Positions 1 to 5,559 are shown, numbered from the stretch's first letter. The stretch is 7,230 nt of DNA from an uncultured Methanofollis sp. (GCF_937919355.1 NZ_CALFSA010000097.1:1-7230); one strand, 5' to 3'. The notes: generated from the sequence alone by a model not told the origin. A program made the numbers and translations.

Positions 1-169
1 GTGGTACGACGGGATGACCCGGGGTACAGACCCGATCCCGCTTGTATGGGTGGTGTGGTTCGACGACGACCACTACCGCTCTCTCACGTACCCCGGCGAC
101 GCCAATGCATTTGTTGACGCCCACACCGGCGAGGTGCTTCTCTGCTCCTACCATCCCGATGCGACCTGA
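1..169 (+). CDS. PepSY/YcdB-like exported protein, copy 0 (C-terminal 55 codons only)
   Basis: The 5' part lies outside the window; codons run in frame from base 2 to a TGA at 167-169. The peptide corresponds to the last PepSY-like module of the two complete copies downstream, with the blocks DPIPLVW, FDDDHYRSLTYP and AFVDAHTGEVL. Its first 55 nt are identical to positions 2285-2339 of copy B. It shares with copy B the short WYDGMTRG loop and the LLCSYHPD end, whereas copy A has a loop four residues longer and LRSSYHPD. One substitution stands out: VVWFDDD here against VVRFDDD in B. The stop codon lies 9 nt before the next start, and GAGGTGA overlaps the stop, so the stub that follows is probably translationally coupled. 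Role: extracellular, membrane-anchored PepSY-type protein; substrate unknown. Confidence 0.85.
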   Translation, partial: WYDGMTRGTDPIPLVWVVWFDDDHYRSLTYPGDANAFVDAHTGEVLLCSYHPDAT

Positions 170-178
170 GGTGAGAGG
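1..178 (+). repeat. Tandem repeat unit 0 (3' end only)
   Basis: This is the end of a unit whose 5' part lies before the window. It carries the last PepSY-like module and the ribosome site before the permease stub. It shows that the array has at least three exported-protein copies and may extend further upstream. Confidence 0.75.
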
Positions 179-367
179 ATGGAGATCGGACGGATCTGCA
201 CCATCGCGGAAAAAGAGTTCGCCGAGAACATCAGGGGACGACATTTCCTTCTCGTCCTTGCCCTCTTCCTCGTCCCGGTCGGATTCTTCGGACTGGCATA
301 TAAAATAACCGAGATATCCTGGGTCGTGGATGCCCGAACAAGTGCCTCACGGGAGATTATATCATGA
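179..367 (+). CDS. 62-codon ABC-2 permease stub 1 (hybrid N-terminus/C-terminal helix, runs into next promoter)
   Basis: Codons 1-31 match the start of the full permease at 2463 (MEIGRIC, AEKEFAENIRGR, LVLALFL). Codons 32-41 (VPVGFFGLAY) match the last transmembrane helix of that permease (VPAAFFGLAY); the intervening 290 codons are absent. Codons 42-62 have no permease counterpart and coincide with the TATA box and leader of the next gene. The joint lies at CTCTTCCTC (263-271), where full-length N- and C-terminal coding sequences share 8 of 9 bases. A GAGGTGA ribosome site precedes the ATG, and the ORF ends with an ATGA overlap of the next start. The product would have one membrane helix (about residues 23-41) and cannot work as a permease. 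I read it as a duplication scar. A functional small membrane protein is possible because the frame stays open in both copies. Confidence 0.6.
   Translation: MEIGRICTIAEKEFAENIRGRHFLLVLALFLVPVGFFGLAYKITEISWVVDARTSASREIIS
297..319 (+). promoter_or_regulatory. TATA promoter block of PepSY-like copy A
   Basis: TATAAAAT at 299-306 is a good archaeal TATA box, and the motif GAGATATCC follows at 311-319, starting exactly 12 nt after the first T. Box and motif recur with the same spacing at 1447 and 3672. A start about 25 nt downstream would give a leader of roughly 40 nt before the ATG at 364. The element lies inside the open reading frame of stub 1, so the 3' end of that ORF is probably regulatory rather than coding. 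The function of the GAGATAT motif, between TATA box and expected start site, is unknown. Confidence 0.6.
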
Positions 368-1317
368 AAAAATTCATCTTTGCTCTTATCACAGTCCTCG
401 CCCTTCTTGCCATTATCGCCTGGAGCGGCCTTCTGCCGGCGTCGTCCGGAGGACCGCCGGCCCCGCCTTCCCCCGCGGGCAACCTGACACCGACACCAGA
501 GGTGACACCGACACCGGGGATAGACGCGCAGGAAGCGGAAAAGAAGGCGGAAAAAGTCGCCCTCGAGATCTTTCCGGAGGCGCAGATCGACCGGACGACC
601 GTCGAACTCACCGGCGATGGAGATTACTTCCTCTATGCATGCGAGGTCTGGACACAGGACGAAAAAAATATCCAGGTGTGGATCGAACCCGCAGCCGGCG
701 ATATCCGTCAGTTTGATGTAAATGGGCAGATGATCGGTCGACCTGCCGAACCTGTCGTTTCGATGGACGATGCGCGGGAGACCGCACAGGCGTACGTCGA
801 TGAAAAATCAGGCGGTGCCGACCTGACACAGCCCTCGGAACAGTATAACCCCTTTTCCAGCGGAGCGTTCGGAACCGTGGCCGGCAGGTATTCCTTCAAC
901 TATGATCGCCTGATCCGGGGCGTCCCCTGTGATTCCGACAGTTATTCCATTTCTGTCGACGCGGTGACGGGCGAGGTCTGCAGGTACTGGAAACAGTGGA
1001 AAACCGACGAAGCCCTCTGCACCGCCGACACGGTCCCATCGGTCTCAGGGGACGATGCAAAGGACGCCGTCCGGGCGTACCTGAAGGAGACGTGGGGCGA
1101 CCTGCCCAGCCTTGAGATCCATACGGCCGACCTCGTGTGGTACGACGCACCTTACTTCATGAAAATCAGAGGTACAGACCCGATCCCGCTTGTATGGGAA
1201 GTGCGTTTCGACGACGACCACTACCGCTCTCTCACGTATCCACGCATGGCCGATGCATTTGTCGACGCCCACACCGGCGAGGTGCTGAGAAGTTCCTACC
1301 ATCCTGATGCGGCCTGA
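364..1317 (+). CDS. Membrane-anchored exported protein with three PepSY/YcdB-like modules, copy A
   Basis: The 317-aa product begins with MKKF and an uncleaved signal anchor (about residues 4-24), then a Pro/Thr-rich linker (LTPTPEVTPTP, about 41-51), so the body should sit outside the membrane. I see three successive modules, each a helix rich in Ala/Glu followed by beta strands and an acidic-x-G-[ED]-[IV] end: about 54-117 (ends EPAAGDI), 133-209 (ends DAVTGEV) and 228-310 (ends DAHTGEV). Module 2 (FNYDRLIRGVP...ISVDAVTGEV) strongly resembles YcdB/YcdC and PepSY repeats, which in other proteins restrain or sense partner proteins. Cys 93, 189, 206 and 219 are kept in copy B and could form disulfides. 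There is no lipobox Cys. The ATG is chosen because the anchor begins there; it overlaps the stub stop as ATGA. The permease partnership is inferred from gene order; the substrate is unknown. Confidence 0.88.
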   Translation: MKKFIFALITVLALLAIIAWSGLLPASSGGPPAPPSPAGNLTPTPEVTPTPGIDAQEAEKKAEKVALEIFPEAQIDRTTVELTGDGDYFLYACEVWTQDEKNIQVWIEPAAGDIRQFDVNGQMIGRPAEPVVSMDDARETAQAYVDEKSGGADLTQPSEQYNPFSSGAFGTVAGRYSFNYDRLIRGVPCDSDSYSISVDAVTGEVCRYWKQWKTDEALCTADTVPSVSGDDAKDAVRAYLKETWGDLPSLEIHTADLVWYDAPYFMKIRGTDPIPLVWEVRFDDDHYRSLTYPRMADAFVDAHTGEVLRSSYHPDAA

Positions 1318-1326
1318 GGTGAGAGA

Positions 1327-1515
1327 ATGGAGATCGGACGGATATGTGCAATCGCGGAAAAAGAGTTCGCCGAGAACATCCGGGGACGACGTTTCCTTCT
1401 CGTCCTCGCTCTCTTCCTCGTCCCGGTCGGATTCTTCGGACTGGCATATAAAACACTAGAGATATTCGGGGTCGTGGATGCCCGAAAAGGTGCCTCACGG
1501 GAGATTATATCATGA
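1327..1515 (+). CDS. 62-codon ABC-2 permease stub 2 (hybrid, as stub 1)
   Basis: The architecture equals stub 1: 31 N-terminal permease codons, ten codons of the last permease helix (VPVGFFGLAY), then 21 codons coinciding with promoter and leader. The 30 nt of helix sequence (1420-1449) are identical to stub 1 and differ at three positions from the full permease (3426-3455). Between the stubs, differences in codons 1-41 are mostly synonymous (two amino-acid changes, T8A and H22R), whereas differences in codons 42-62 nearly all change the amino acid. That fits former permease coding sequence in the first part and non-coding DNA in the second. It starts 9 nt after the stop of copy A with a GGTGAGAG ribosome site and ends in an ATGA overlap with copy B at 1512. 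As for stub 1, a one-helix small protein cannot be excluded. Confidence 0.6.
   Translation: MEIGRICAIAEKEFAENIRGRRFLLVLALFLVPVGFFGLAYKTLEIFGVVDARKGASREIIS
1445..1467 (+). promoter_or_regulatory. TATA promoter block of PepSY-like copy B
   Basis: TATAAAAC at 1447-1454 is followed by GAGATATTC at 1459-1467, again with a 12-nt offset. Over the 22 nt from the A before the TATA box it matches the promoter upstream of the 585-aa gene (3671-3692) at 20 positions, although the surrounding sequence is unrelated. The predicted start near 1472 gives a leader of about 40 nt before the ATG at 1512. It is embedded in stub 2. Confidence 0.6.
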
Positions 1516-2453
1516 AAAAATTCATCTTTGCTCTTATCATTGTCATCGCCCTTCTCGCCGCTGTCGTCTTGAGCGGCTTTCAGTCATCACCGTCCGGAGG
1601 ACCGCCGGCCCCGCCTTCCCCCGCGGGCAACCTGACACCGACACCAGAGGTGACACCGACACCGGGGATAGACGCGCAGGAAGCGGAAAAGAAGGCGGAA
1701 AAAGTCGCCTTTGAGATCTTCCCGGACGTGAAGATCGACCGGACGACCGTCGAACTCACCGGCGAGGGAGATTACTTCCTCTACGAATGCGTGGTCTGGA
1801 CGGAGGACGAAAAAAAGATCCAGGTGTGGATCGAACCCGCAACCGGCGATATCCGTGACTTTGTTGTAAATTGGCAGATGACCGGTCGACCTGCCGAACC
1901 TGTCGTTTCGATGGACGAGGCGCGGGAGACCGCACAGGCGTACATCGATGAAAAATCCGGTGGTGCCGACCTGACACAGTCCCTGGAACATTACAGTCCT
2001 CTCCCCCGCCCCCCCATCGGGACGGTAGCCGGGGAGTATTTTTTCAATTATGATCGCCTGATCCGGGGCGTCCCGTGCCTCAGCGACGGTTATAGCATCC
2101 GTGTCGACGCCGTGACGGGTAAGGTCTGCGGATACTGGAAATGGTGGAAGACCGACGAAGCCCTCTGCGTCGCCGACACGGTCCCGTCTGTCTCAGGGGA
2201 AGATGCAAAGGACGCCGTCCGGGCGTACCTGAAGGAGACCTGGGGCGACCTGCCCGGCCTTGACGTCCATACGGCCGACCTCGTGTGGTACGACGGGATG
2301 ACCCGGGGTACAGACCCGATCCCGCTTGTATGGGTGGTGCGTTTCGACGACGACCACTACCGCTCTCTCACGTACCCCCATGACACCAGTGCATTTGTCG
2401 ACGCCCACACCGGCGAGGTGCTTCTCTGCTCCTACCATCCTGATGCGGGCTGA
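1512..2453 (+). CDS. Membrane-anchored exported protein with three PepSY/YcdB-like modules, copy B
   Basis: This 313-aa paralogue of copy A has the same plan: signal anchor (about residues 4-23), PTP-rich linker, and PepSY-like modules ending at EPATGDI, DAVTGKV and DAHTGEV. Cys 93, 189, 206 and 219 are kept, and an extra Cys lies in the LLCSYHPD tail. It is four residues shorter than copy A because the module 3 loop reads WYDGMTRG. Divergence from A is uneven: positions 1591-1709 are identical to 443-561 (119 nt, linker and start of module 1), while signal anchor and module 2 differ much more. The C-terminus follows copy 0 rather than copy A. This is the only copy here directly followed by an intact permease (9-nt gap, ribosome site overlapping the stop). 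It probably acts outside the membrane as partner or regulator of that permease; this is an inference from gene order. Confidence 0.88.
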   Translation: MKKFIFALIIVIALLAAVVLSGFQSSPSGGPPAPPSPAGNLTPTPEVTPTPGIDAQEAEKKAEKVAFEIFPDVKIDRTTVELTGEGDYFLYECVVWTEDEKKIQVWIEPATGDIRDFVVNWQMTGRPAEPVVSMDEARETAQAYIDEKSGGADLTQSLEHYSPLPRPPIGTVAGEYFFNYDRLIRGVPCLSDGYSIRVDAVTGKVCGYWKWWKTDEALCVADTVPSVSGEDAKDAVRAYLKETWGDLPGLDVHTADLVWYDGMTRGTDPIPLVWVVRFDDDHYRSLTYPHDTSAFVDAHTGEVLLCSYHPDAG

Positions 2454-2458
2454 GGTGA
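2452..2458 (+). promoter_or_regulatory. Ribosome binding site deciding the permease start
   Basis: GAGGTGA overlaps the TGA of copy B and lies 4 nt before the ATG at 2463 but only 1 nt before the ATG at 2460. In both stubs the same site precedes a single ATG at the place corresponding to 2463. The second of the two adjacent ATGs is therefore the better start. The overlap of stop and ribosome site implies translational coupling of PepSY-like protein and permease. Confidence 0.6.
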
Positions 2459-2462
2459 GATG

Positions 2463-3485
2463 ATGGAGATAGGACGGATATGTGCAATCGCGGAAAAAGA
2501 GTTCGCCGAGAACATCAGGGGACGACGTTTCCTTCTCGTCCTCGCCCTCTTCCTCATCATCGCGGCCATCGGGGCATGGCAGGGCATCCAGGACTACACC
2601 GCCGCCCTCGAAAGGTACATGCAGACCCTCCAGGTCGCCGGCACCGGCGCTTTTTCGTCGATAGCGCGTGTCCGCCCTTCGGTCCTGGACGTCTTCATGC
2701 GTATGGGCGGGGCGATGTCGACTCTCGGGGCGGTTCTCGGCATCGCCGTCGGCTTCGACCTCATTTCAGGCGAGAAGGAGGACCACTCCCTGAAGATGCT
2801 CCTCTCCCACCCGGTGTACCGGGACGAGGTGATCACCGGCAAGGCCCTCGGCGGCATCGTCTCGGTGGCGTTCGCCATGGCGGTCGCCCTCGGCATCGCG
2901 ATCGCCCTCCTCCTCATCTCCGGCCACGTCCCCTCGGCCGACGAGGCGGGGTTCATCCTCATCTTCGGGCTTGTCTCCTTCCTCTACCTGACCTGCGGGT
3001 ATGCGATCGCACTTGCCATGTCGGTCGTCGCCGACAGGAGCGGGAAGGCGCTGCTCTATGCACTGGTCGTCTTCTTCTTCCTCTCCTCCGTCGTCCCGGC
3101 GGCAATGACCCTTGCCGCCGATGGGATCGCAGGGGAAGAACCGGATAAACCGACCCCTGTCGACGACTCCGACCTGGAGACATGGAACGCCTACCTGGAG
3201 GAGCGGAGGGACCGCGACAAGATGCGGAACGCCATTGTCATGACCGGATACATCGTCTCGCCGCAACTCAACTACGCCGAGGTCTCCCGCGCCGTCACCC
3301 AGCCCCTCATGTACCTGAACATGCACGGCGACCCGGACGAGGCGTGGTCGCACTTCGACGAGGACGACCTGGACTACGCCGAGGTCCTCGGACACCTCTG
3401 GAAGAACATCGTCGCACTCCTCCTCGTCCCGGCCGCATTCTTCGGACTCGCATATGTCGCATTCCTGAGGATGGACATCAGGTAA
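2463..3485 (+). CDS. ABC-2 type (NosY-like) transporter permease, full length
   Basis: This 340-aa integral membrane protein has about six helices, near residues 23-42, 82-102, 130-152, 163-188, 196-219 and 313-335. The cytoplasmic start (EIGRICAIAEKEFAENIRGRR) and the GFDLISGEKEDHSLKMLLS-HPVYRDEV-GK stretch after helix 2 are hallmarks of the ABC-2 family 2 permeases found in NosDFY-type systems. A large acidic extracellular region of about 90 residues (about 220-312) precedes the last helix and could contact the neighbouring exported protein. Such permeases pair with a separate ATPase, which is not in the window and may lie upstream of the array. The ATG at 2463 is preferred over 2460 from ribosome-site spacing and from the stubs. 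Transport direction and substrate cannot be read from the sequence. Confidence 0.9.
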   Translation: MEIGRICAIAEKEFAENIRGRRFLLVLALFLIIAAIGAWQGIQDYTAALERYMQTLQVAGTGAFSSIARVRPSVLDVFMRMGGAMSTLGAVLGIAVGFDLISGEKEDHSLKMLLSHPVYRDEVITGKALGGIVSVAFAMAVALGIAIALLLISGHVPSADEAGFILIFGLVSFLYLTCGYAIALAMSVVADRSGKALLYALVVFFFLSSVVPAAMTLAADGIAGEEPDKPTPVDDSDLETWNAYLEERRDRDKMRNAIVMTGYIVSPQLNYAEVSRAVTQPLMYLNMHGDPDEAWSHFDEDDLDYAEVLGHLWKNIVALLLVPAAFFGLAYVAFLRMDIR

Positions 3486-3504
3486 TACGGCAGGGGGGGT
3501 CGAT

Positions 3505-3529
3505 CTCCCGCATTCCCGGATCGCGGGAG
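3505..3529 (+). terminator. Inverted repeat after the permease stop (possible terminator or processing hairpin)
   Basis: CTCCCGC (3505-3511) pairs perfectly with GCGGGAG (3523-3529) around an 11-nt loop, and GAT/ATC can extend the stem past one bulged C. It lies 20 nt after the permease stop. No T-run follows directly, so RNA processing or 3'-end protection is as likely as termination. Confidence 0.35.
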
Positions 3530-3565
3530 CATCCCCTCTGTCATGGGCCCTCTTCCCTTGCACAC

Positions 3566-3587
3566 GCGGCCTTTGCCGTCTTTTTTT
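3566..3587 (+). terminator. Short hairpin followed by seven Ts: probable terminator of the array operon
   Basis: CGGC (3567-3570) and GCCG (3575-3578) form a 4-bp stem with a CTTT loop, plus a possible G-U closing pair, followed by a run of seven T residues at 3581-3587. Archaeal RNA polymerase terminates mainly at T-rich tracts, and this is the only such tract between the permease and the next promoter. Confidence 0.5.
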
Positions 3588-3669
3588 GCATCCCTATCCT
3601 CCTGCGTAACGGTGATGGTGTACAGGGCATGCAACCATTCCAACGCGTAGACGATCTGCACAGAACAGA

Positions 3670-3693
3670 TATATAAAACAACAGAGATATTCC
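3670..3693 (+). promoter_or_regulatory. TATA promoter block of the 585-aa gene
   Basis: TATAAAAC at 3672-3679 is followed by GAGATATTC at 3684-3692, the same 12-nt arrangement as inside the stubs. Sequence similarity to those promoters ends on both sides of the block, which argues for functional conservation or a shared origin of the promoter itself. A start about 25 nt downstream (near 3697) would give a leader of about 60 nt. Confidence 0.65.
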
Positions 3694-3712
3694 AGACACG
3701 GAAGATCGATTC

Positions 3713-3730
3713 GGACCGTCGGCACGGTCC
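3713..3730 (+). promoter_or_regulatory. Leader hairpin upstream of the 585-aa gene
   Basis: GGACCGT and ACGGTCC form a perfect 7-bp stem around a CGGC loop, within the predicted leader RNA. The 3' arm ends in the C-run 3729-3733, which could instead pair with GGGG at 3742-3745 in the ribosome site GGGGAGGG (3742-3749). The two pairings compete for the same Cs. A regulatory role is only a possibility; at this GC content such hairpins also arise by chance. Confidence 0.3.
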
Positions 3731-3755
3731 CCCGACAACCCGGGGAGGGAAAAAT

Positions 3756-5513
3756 ATGGACAAAAATGGTATGGGGAGAGGAGTGCTCCTCCTTCTTGCG
3801 GCGGTCATCATTGCGGCCGTGATCGTCGGCAGTGTCCTTCTCACGGACCTGAACAGAGAAACGCAAAAAGAAACAATCCGCCAGGTCATCCCCGAGATCA
3901 GCGAGAAGGACCTGGAAGACCTCGCCACCCGTCCGGTCTATGCCGCCTACGGGCGGGTCCAGAAAAACCAGGACCTCGACGCCATACTCAGGTCGGCAGA
4001 CCCCGACCTCGAAGAGAGACACTTTTTCTATCCCGAAGGCCCGGTCTTCGGCTATAGTATCAATCGCCTCGACTGCATCATGGTCTATCTCGACGAAGAA
4101 GCGGCGATCAACAGGACGACGACGGACGAGATCTACGGGGTCATCGAGTCCCATGCCCGTGCAGGGGGGACGAACACCACCCCCGTCCTCTTCGTCCGCA
4201 CCCTCCAGATCACCCTGAACACGACCCTCCTGCGCCCGGAGAGAGAGAGTGCTCAACCGACCCCGCGGGAAGGCACACCCTATCTCGACATCCACAGTGC
4301 AGGGGACCAGAGCGTCCTCCTGTATCCCGAGGACGAACGCTACCTGGCCATCGAGGCGGAATGCCGCGATTTGATCAGGGGCATCAATGCGCAGATCAAA
4401 ACGAGTTATACCCGTGATGACCTGGCGGCGATGAAAAGGAACGGCACCTATGTGGCACTCCACTTCACCGATCCCACGACATTCGAGACAAGGCATATCG
4501 TCGACGGGTCGCCGCGGCAGATCACCATCAGCGAGGCCGTCTTCTTCCTGGACAGGGAGGAGGAGAGAAACATGGTCATCACGCCGGGTCAGTCGGGTTC
4601 AAGCGCTGTCTGGACGACGTCGCATGACCGCGCAACCCTGAGAAAAATGGCCGTGTCCGCCCTCATCGACAAGGGACACAGCGGCACGTCCTCCGGGAAA
4701 AATTTCACGTACACCTCCGTGCCCCTCCCGCCTGTCCCTGAAAAGGTCGTCCTCTATACCGTCGTGAAACCGGAGATCACGGCGGAGAACGTCTCGACGA
4801 TGGCGGAGAGAACGGGCCTGAGAGGGACGGTGCGGGAGGCGGACGGCCAGTTTATCCTCTCCGACAGTCCGTACTCGCTGGAAGTCCACAGGCAGTCCGG
4901 GCGTATCGCCCTGATCGACATCTCCCGCTGGATGATGCCGAATGCAAGGGACCTGCCGGCAAACCTCCCCCCGGACGAGAGGGCGGCCGAGATCGCGGCA
5001 CAGTATCTGACTGACGCAGGGCTGATGACCTCCGACGCCGTCCCGTGCGGTGTCGAGCACCCGCGGATCGTCACCAGCAACGAGAACGGCGAGGTTGTCG
5101 GCATCGCCTATGAGGCGGTCCAGATCTCGTACTGCCGCACCATCGACGGCCGACCGGTCGTCGGGTCAGAGATGATGGTCGACATCGGCGGAGGCGGGGA
5201 CGTTCTCCACGTCTACAGGATCTGGAGAGACTACGCACCAGGCGAGGAGATCGCGATCATAACGCCACAGAAGGCACTGGAAGAACTGAAGGTCCTCGGC
5301 GTGCCGGCAGACCCGATGCGGCGACAGACAGTGGAGATCACGGCGATCGAACTCGGGTACTATGAAGCCGGGGCGACGGAAGACCCCACATATCTTGTCC
5401 CGGTCTACATCTTCAGGGGCACCGTGACCGACGGGAGTACAGAGACGCCTTTCGTCAGGTACGTCGCCGCATCTCCCGAGTTCAGGGGGGAGATCCCGTG
5501 GACGAAGTCATAG
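3756..5513 (+). CDS. 585-aa membrane-anchored extracellular protein; C-terminal half PepSY/YycI-like, N-terminal half unrecognised
   Basis: The chain starts with a short basic stretch and a single helix (about residues 9-30), then continues as a large hydrophilic domain. Six N-x-S/T sequons (NRT, NTT twice, NGT, NFT, NVS) fit a glycosylated extracellular protein. I do not recognise residues about 35-310; conspicuous stretches are GYSINRLDCIMVYLDEE, DEIYGVIE, HFTDPTTFETRHIVDGSPRQ and the VWTTSHDR segment. Residues about 330-580 look like paired PepSY/YycI-type modules: SPYSLEVHRQSGRI, DERAAEIAAQYL, SYCRTIDGRPVVG, GGDVLHVYRIWRDY, and a closing strand region ending FVRYVAASPEF. No catalytic motif such as HExxH is visible. 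The start has a GGGGAGGG ribosome site 6 nt upstream and its own promoter. A role in sensing or restraining another envelope protein is a guess from fold and context. Confidence 0.85.
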   Translation: MDKNGMGRGVLLLLAAVIIAAVIVGSVLLTDLNRETQKETIRQVIPEISEKDLEDLATRPVYAAYGRVQKNQDLDAILRSADPDLEERHFFYPEGPVFGYSINRLDCIMVYLDEEAAINRTTTDEIYGVIESHARAGGTNTTPVLFVRTLQITLNTTLLRPERESAQPTPREGTPYLDIHSAGDQSVLLYPEDERYLAIEAECRDLIRGINAQIKTSYTRDDLAAMKRNGTYVALHFTDPTTFETRHIVDGSPRQITISEAVFFLDREEERNMVITPGQSGSSAVWTTSHDRATLRKMAVSALIDKGHSGTSSGKNFTYTSVPLPPVPEKVVLYTVVKPEITAENVSTMAERTGLRGTVREADGQFILSDSPYSLEVHRQSGRIALIDISRWMMPNARDLPANLPPDERAAEIAAQYLTDAGLMTSDAVPCGVEHPRIVTSNENGEVVGIAYEAVQISYCRTIDGRPVVGSEMMVDIGGGGDVLHVYRIWRDYAPGEEIAIITPQKALEELKVLGVPADPMRRQTVEITAIELGYYEAGATEDPTYLVPVYIFRGTVTDGSTETPFVRYVAASPEFRGEIPWTKS

Positions 5514-5559
5514 AGATGGATGGAAAAACAGGAAAAGACAGGCAGAGAGACCCCTGACC

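Larger units (their letters stand above)
179..1326 (+). repeat. Tandem repeat unit 1 (1148 bp)
   Basis: The unit runs from one permease start codon to the next: stub 1, its embedded promoter, copy A and the intercistronic ribosome site. It aligns along its whole length with the next unit; the 12-nt length difference comes from the four extra codons in module 3 of copy A. Confidence 0.85.
1327..2462 (+). repeat. Tandem repeat unit 2 (1136 bp)
   Basis: Direct repeat of the preceding unit: stub 2, embedded promoter, copy B, ribosome site. Homology continues into the next 93 nt (2463-2555), the start of the full permease, and then stops at CTCTTCCTC, the point where the stubs jump to the permease C-terminus. 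Confidence 0.85.
3486..3755. other. 270-bp intergenic region between permease and 585-aa gene
   Basis: It contains, in order, the inverted repeat, the T-run hairpin, about 80 nt without recognisable content, the TATA block, a leader hairpin and the ribosome site. I see no credible gene on either strand here; antisense frames crossing it are only extensions of shadow frames of neighbouring genes. Confidence 0.6.

Noticed and set aside
364..450. Lipoprotein signal in the exported proteins
   Set aside because: No cysteine follows the hydrophobic segment in copy A or B, so a simple membrane anchor fits better.
486..515. Short direct repeat of ACACCGACACC in the linker as a variable-number repeat
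   Set aside because: There are only two copies, encoding the Thr-Pro linker, with the same count in copies A and B; ordinary low-complexity linker coding.
2460..2465. First of two adjacent ATGs as permease start
   Set aside because: It lies only 1 nt after the GAGGTGA site, and both stubs have a single start corresponding to 2463.
2480..3148. A 222-codon plus-strand frame inside the permease
   Set aside because: Its Arg/Pro/His-rich translation is typical of an out-of-frame reading of GC-rich coding sequence. The overlapping permease frame has clear helices and family motifs.
1..3485. Tandem array as an assembly artefact
   Set aside because: The units differ throughout by substitutions and by a 12-nt length change with frames preserved, so they are real diverged copies.
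2766..3563. A 265-codon minus-strand frame opposite the permease
   Set aside because: Its Asp/Glu/Val/Arg-rich translation is the mirror of GC-rich membrane-protein codons, and it runs through the inverted repeat after the permease.
3594..4496. A 300-codon open frame on the minus strand over the 5' half of the 585-aa gene
   Set aside because: It lies opposite a well-supported gene with signal anchor, sequons and ribosome site, and crosses the promoter. Its translation is low in complexity and has no family features. Long antisense frames are expected at this GC content.
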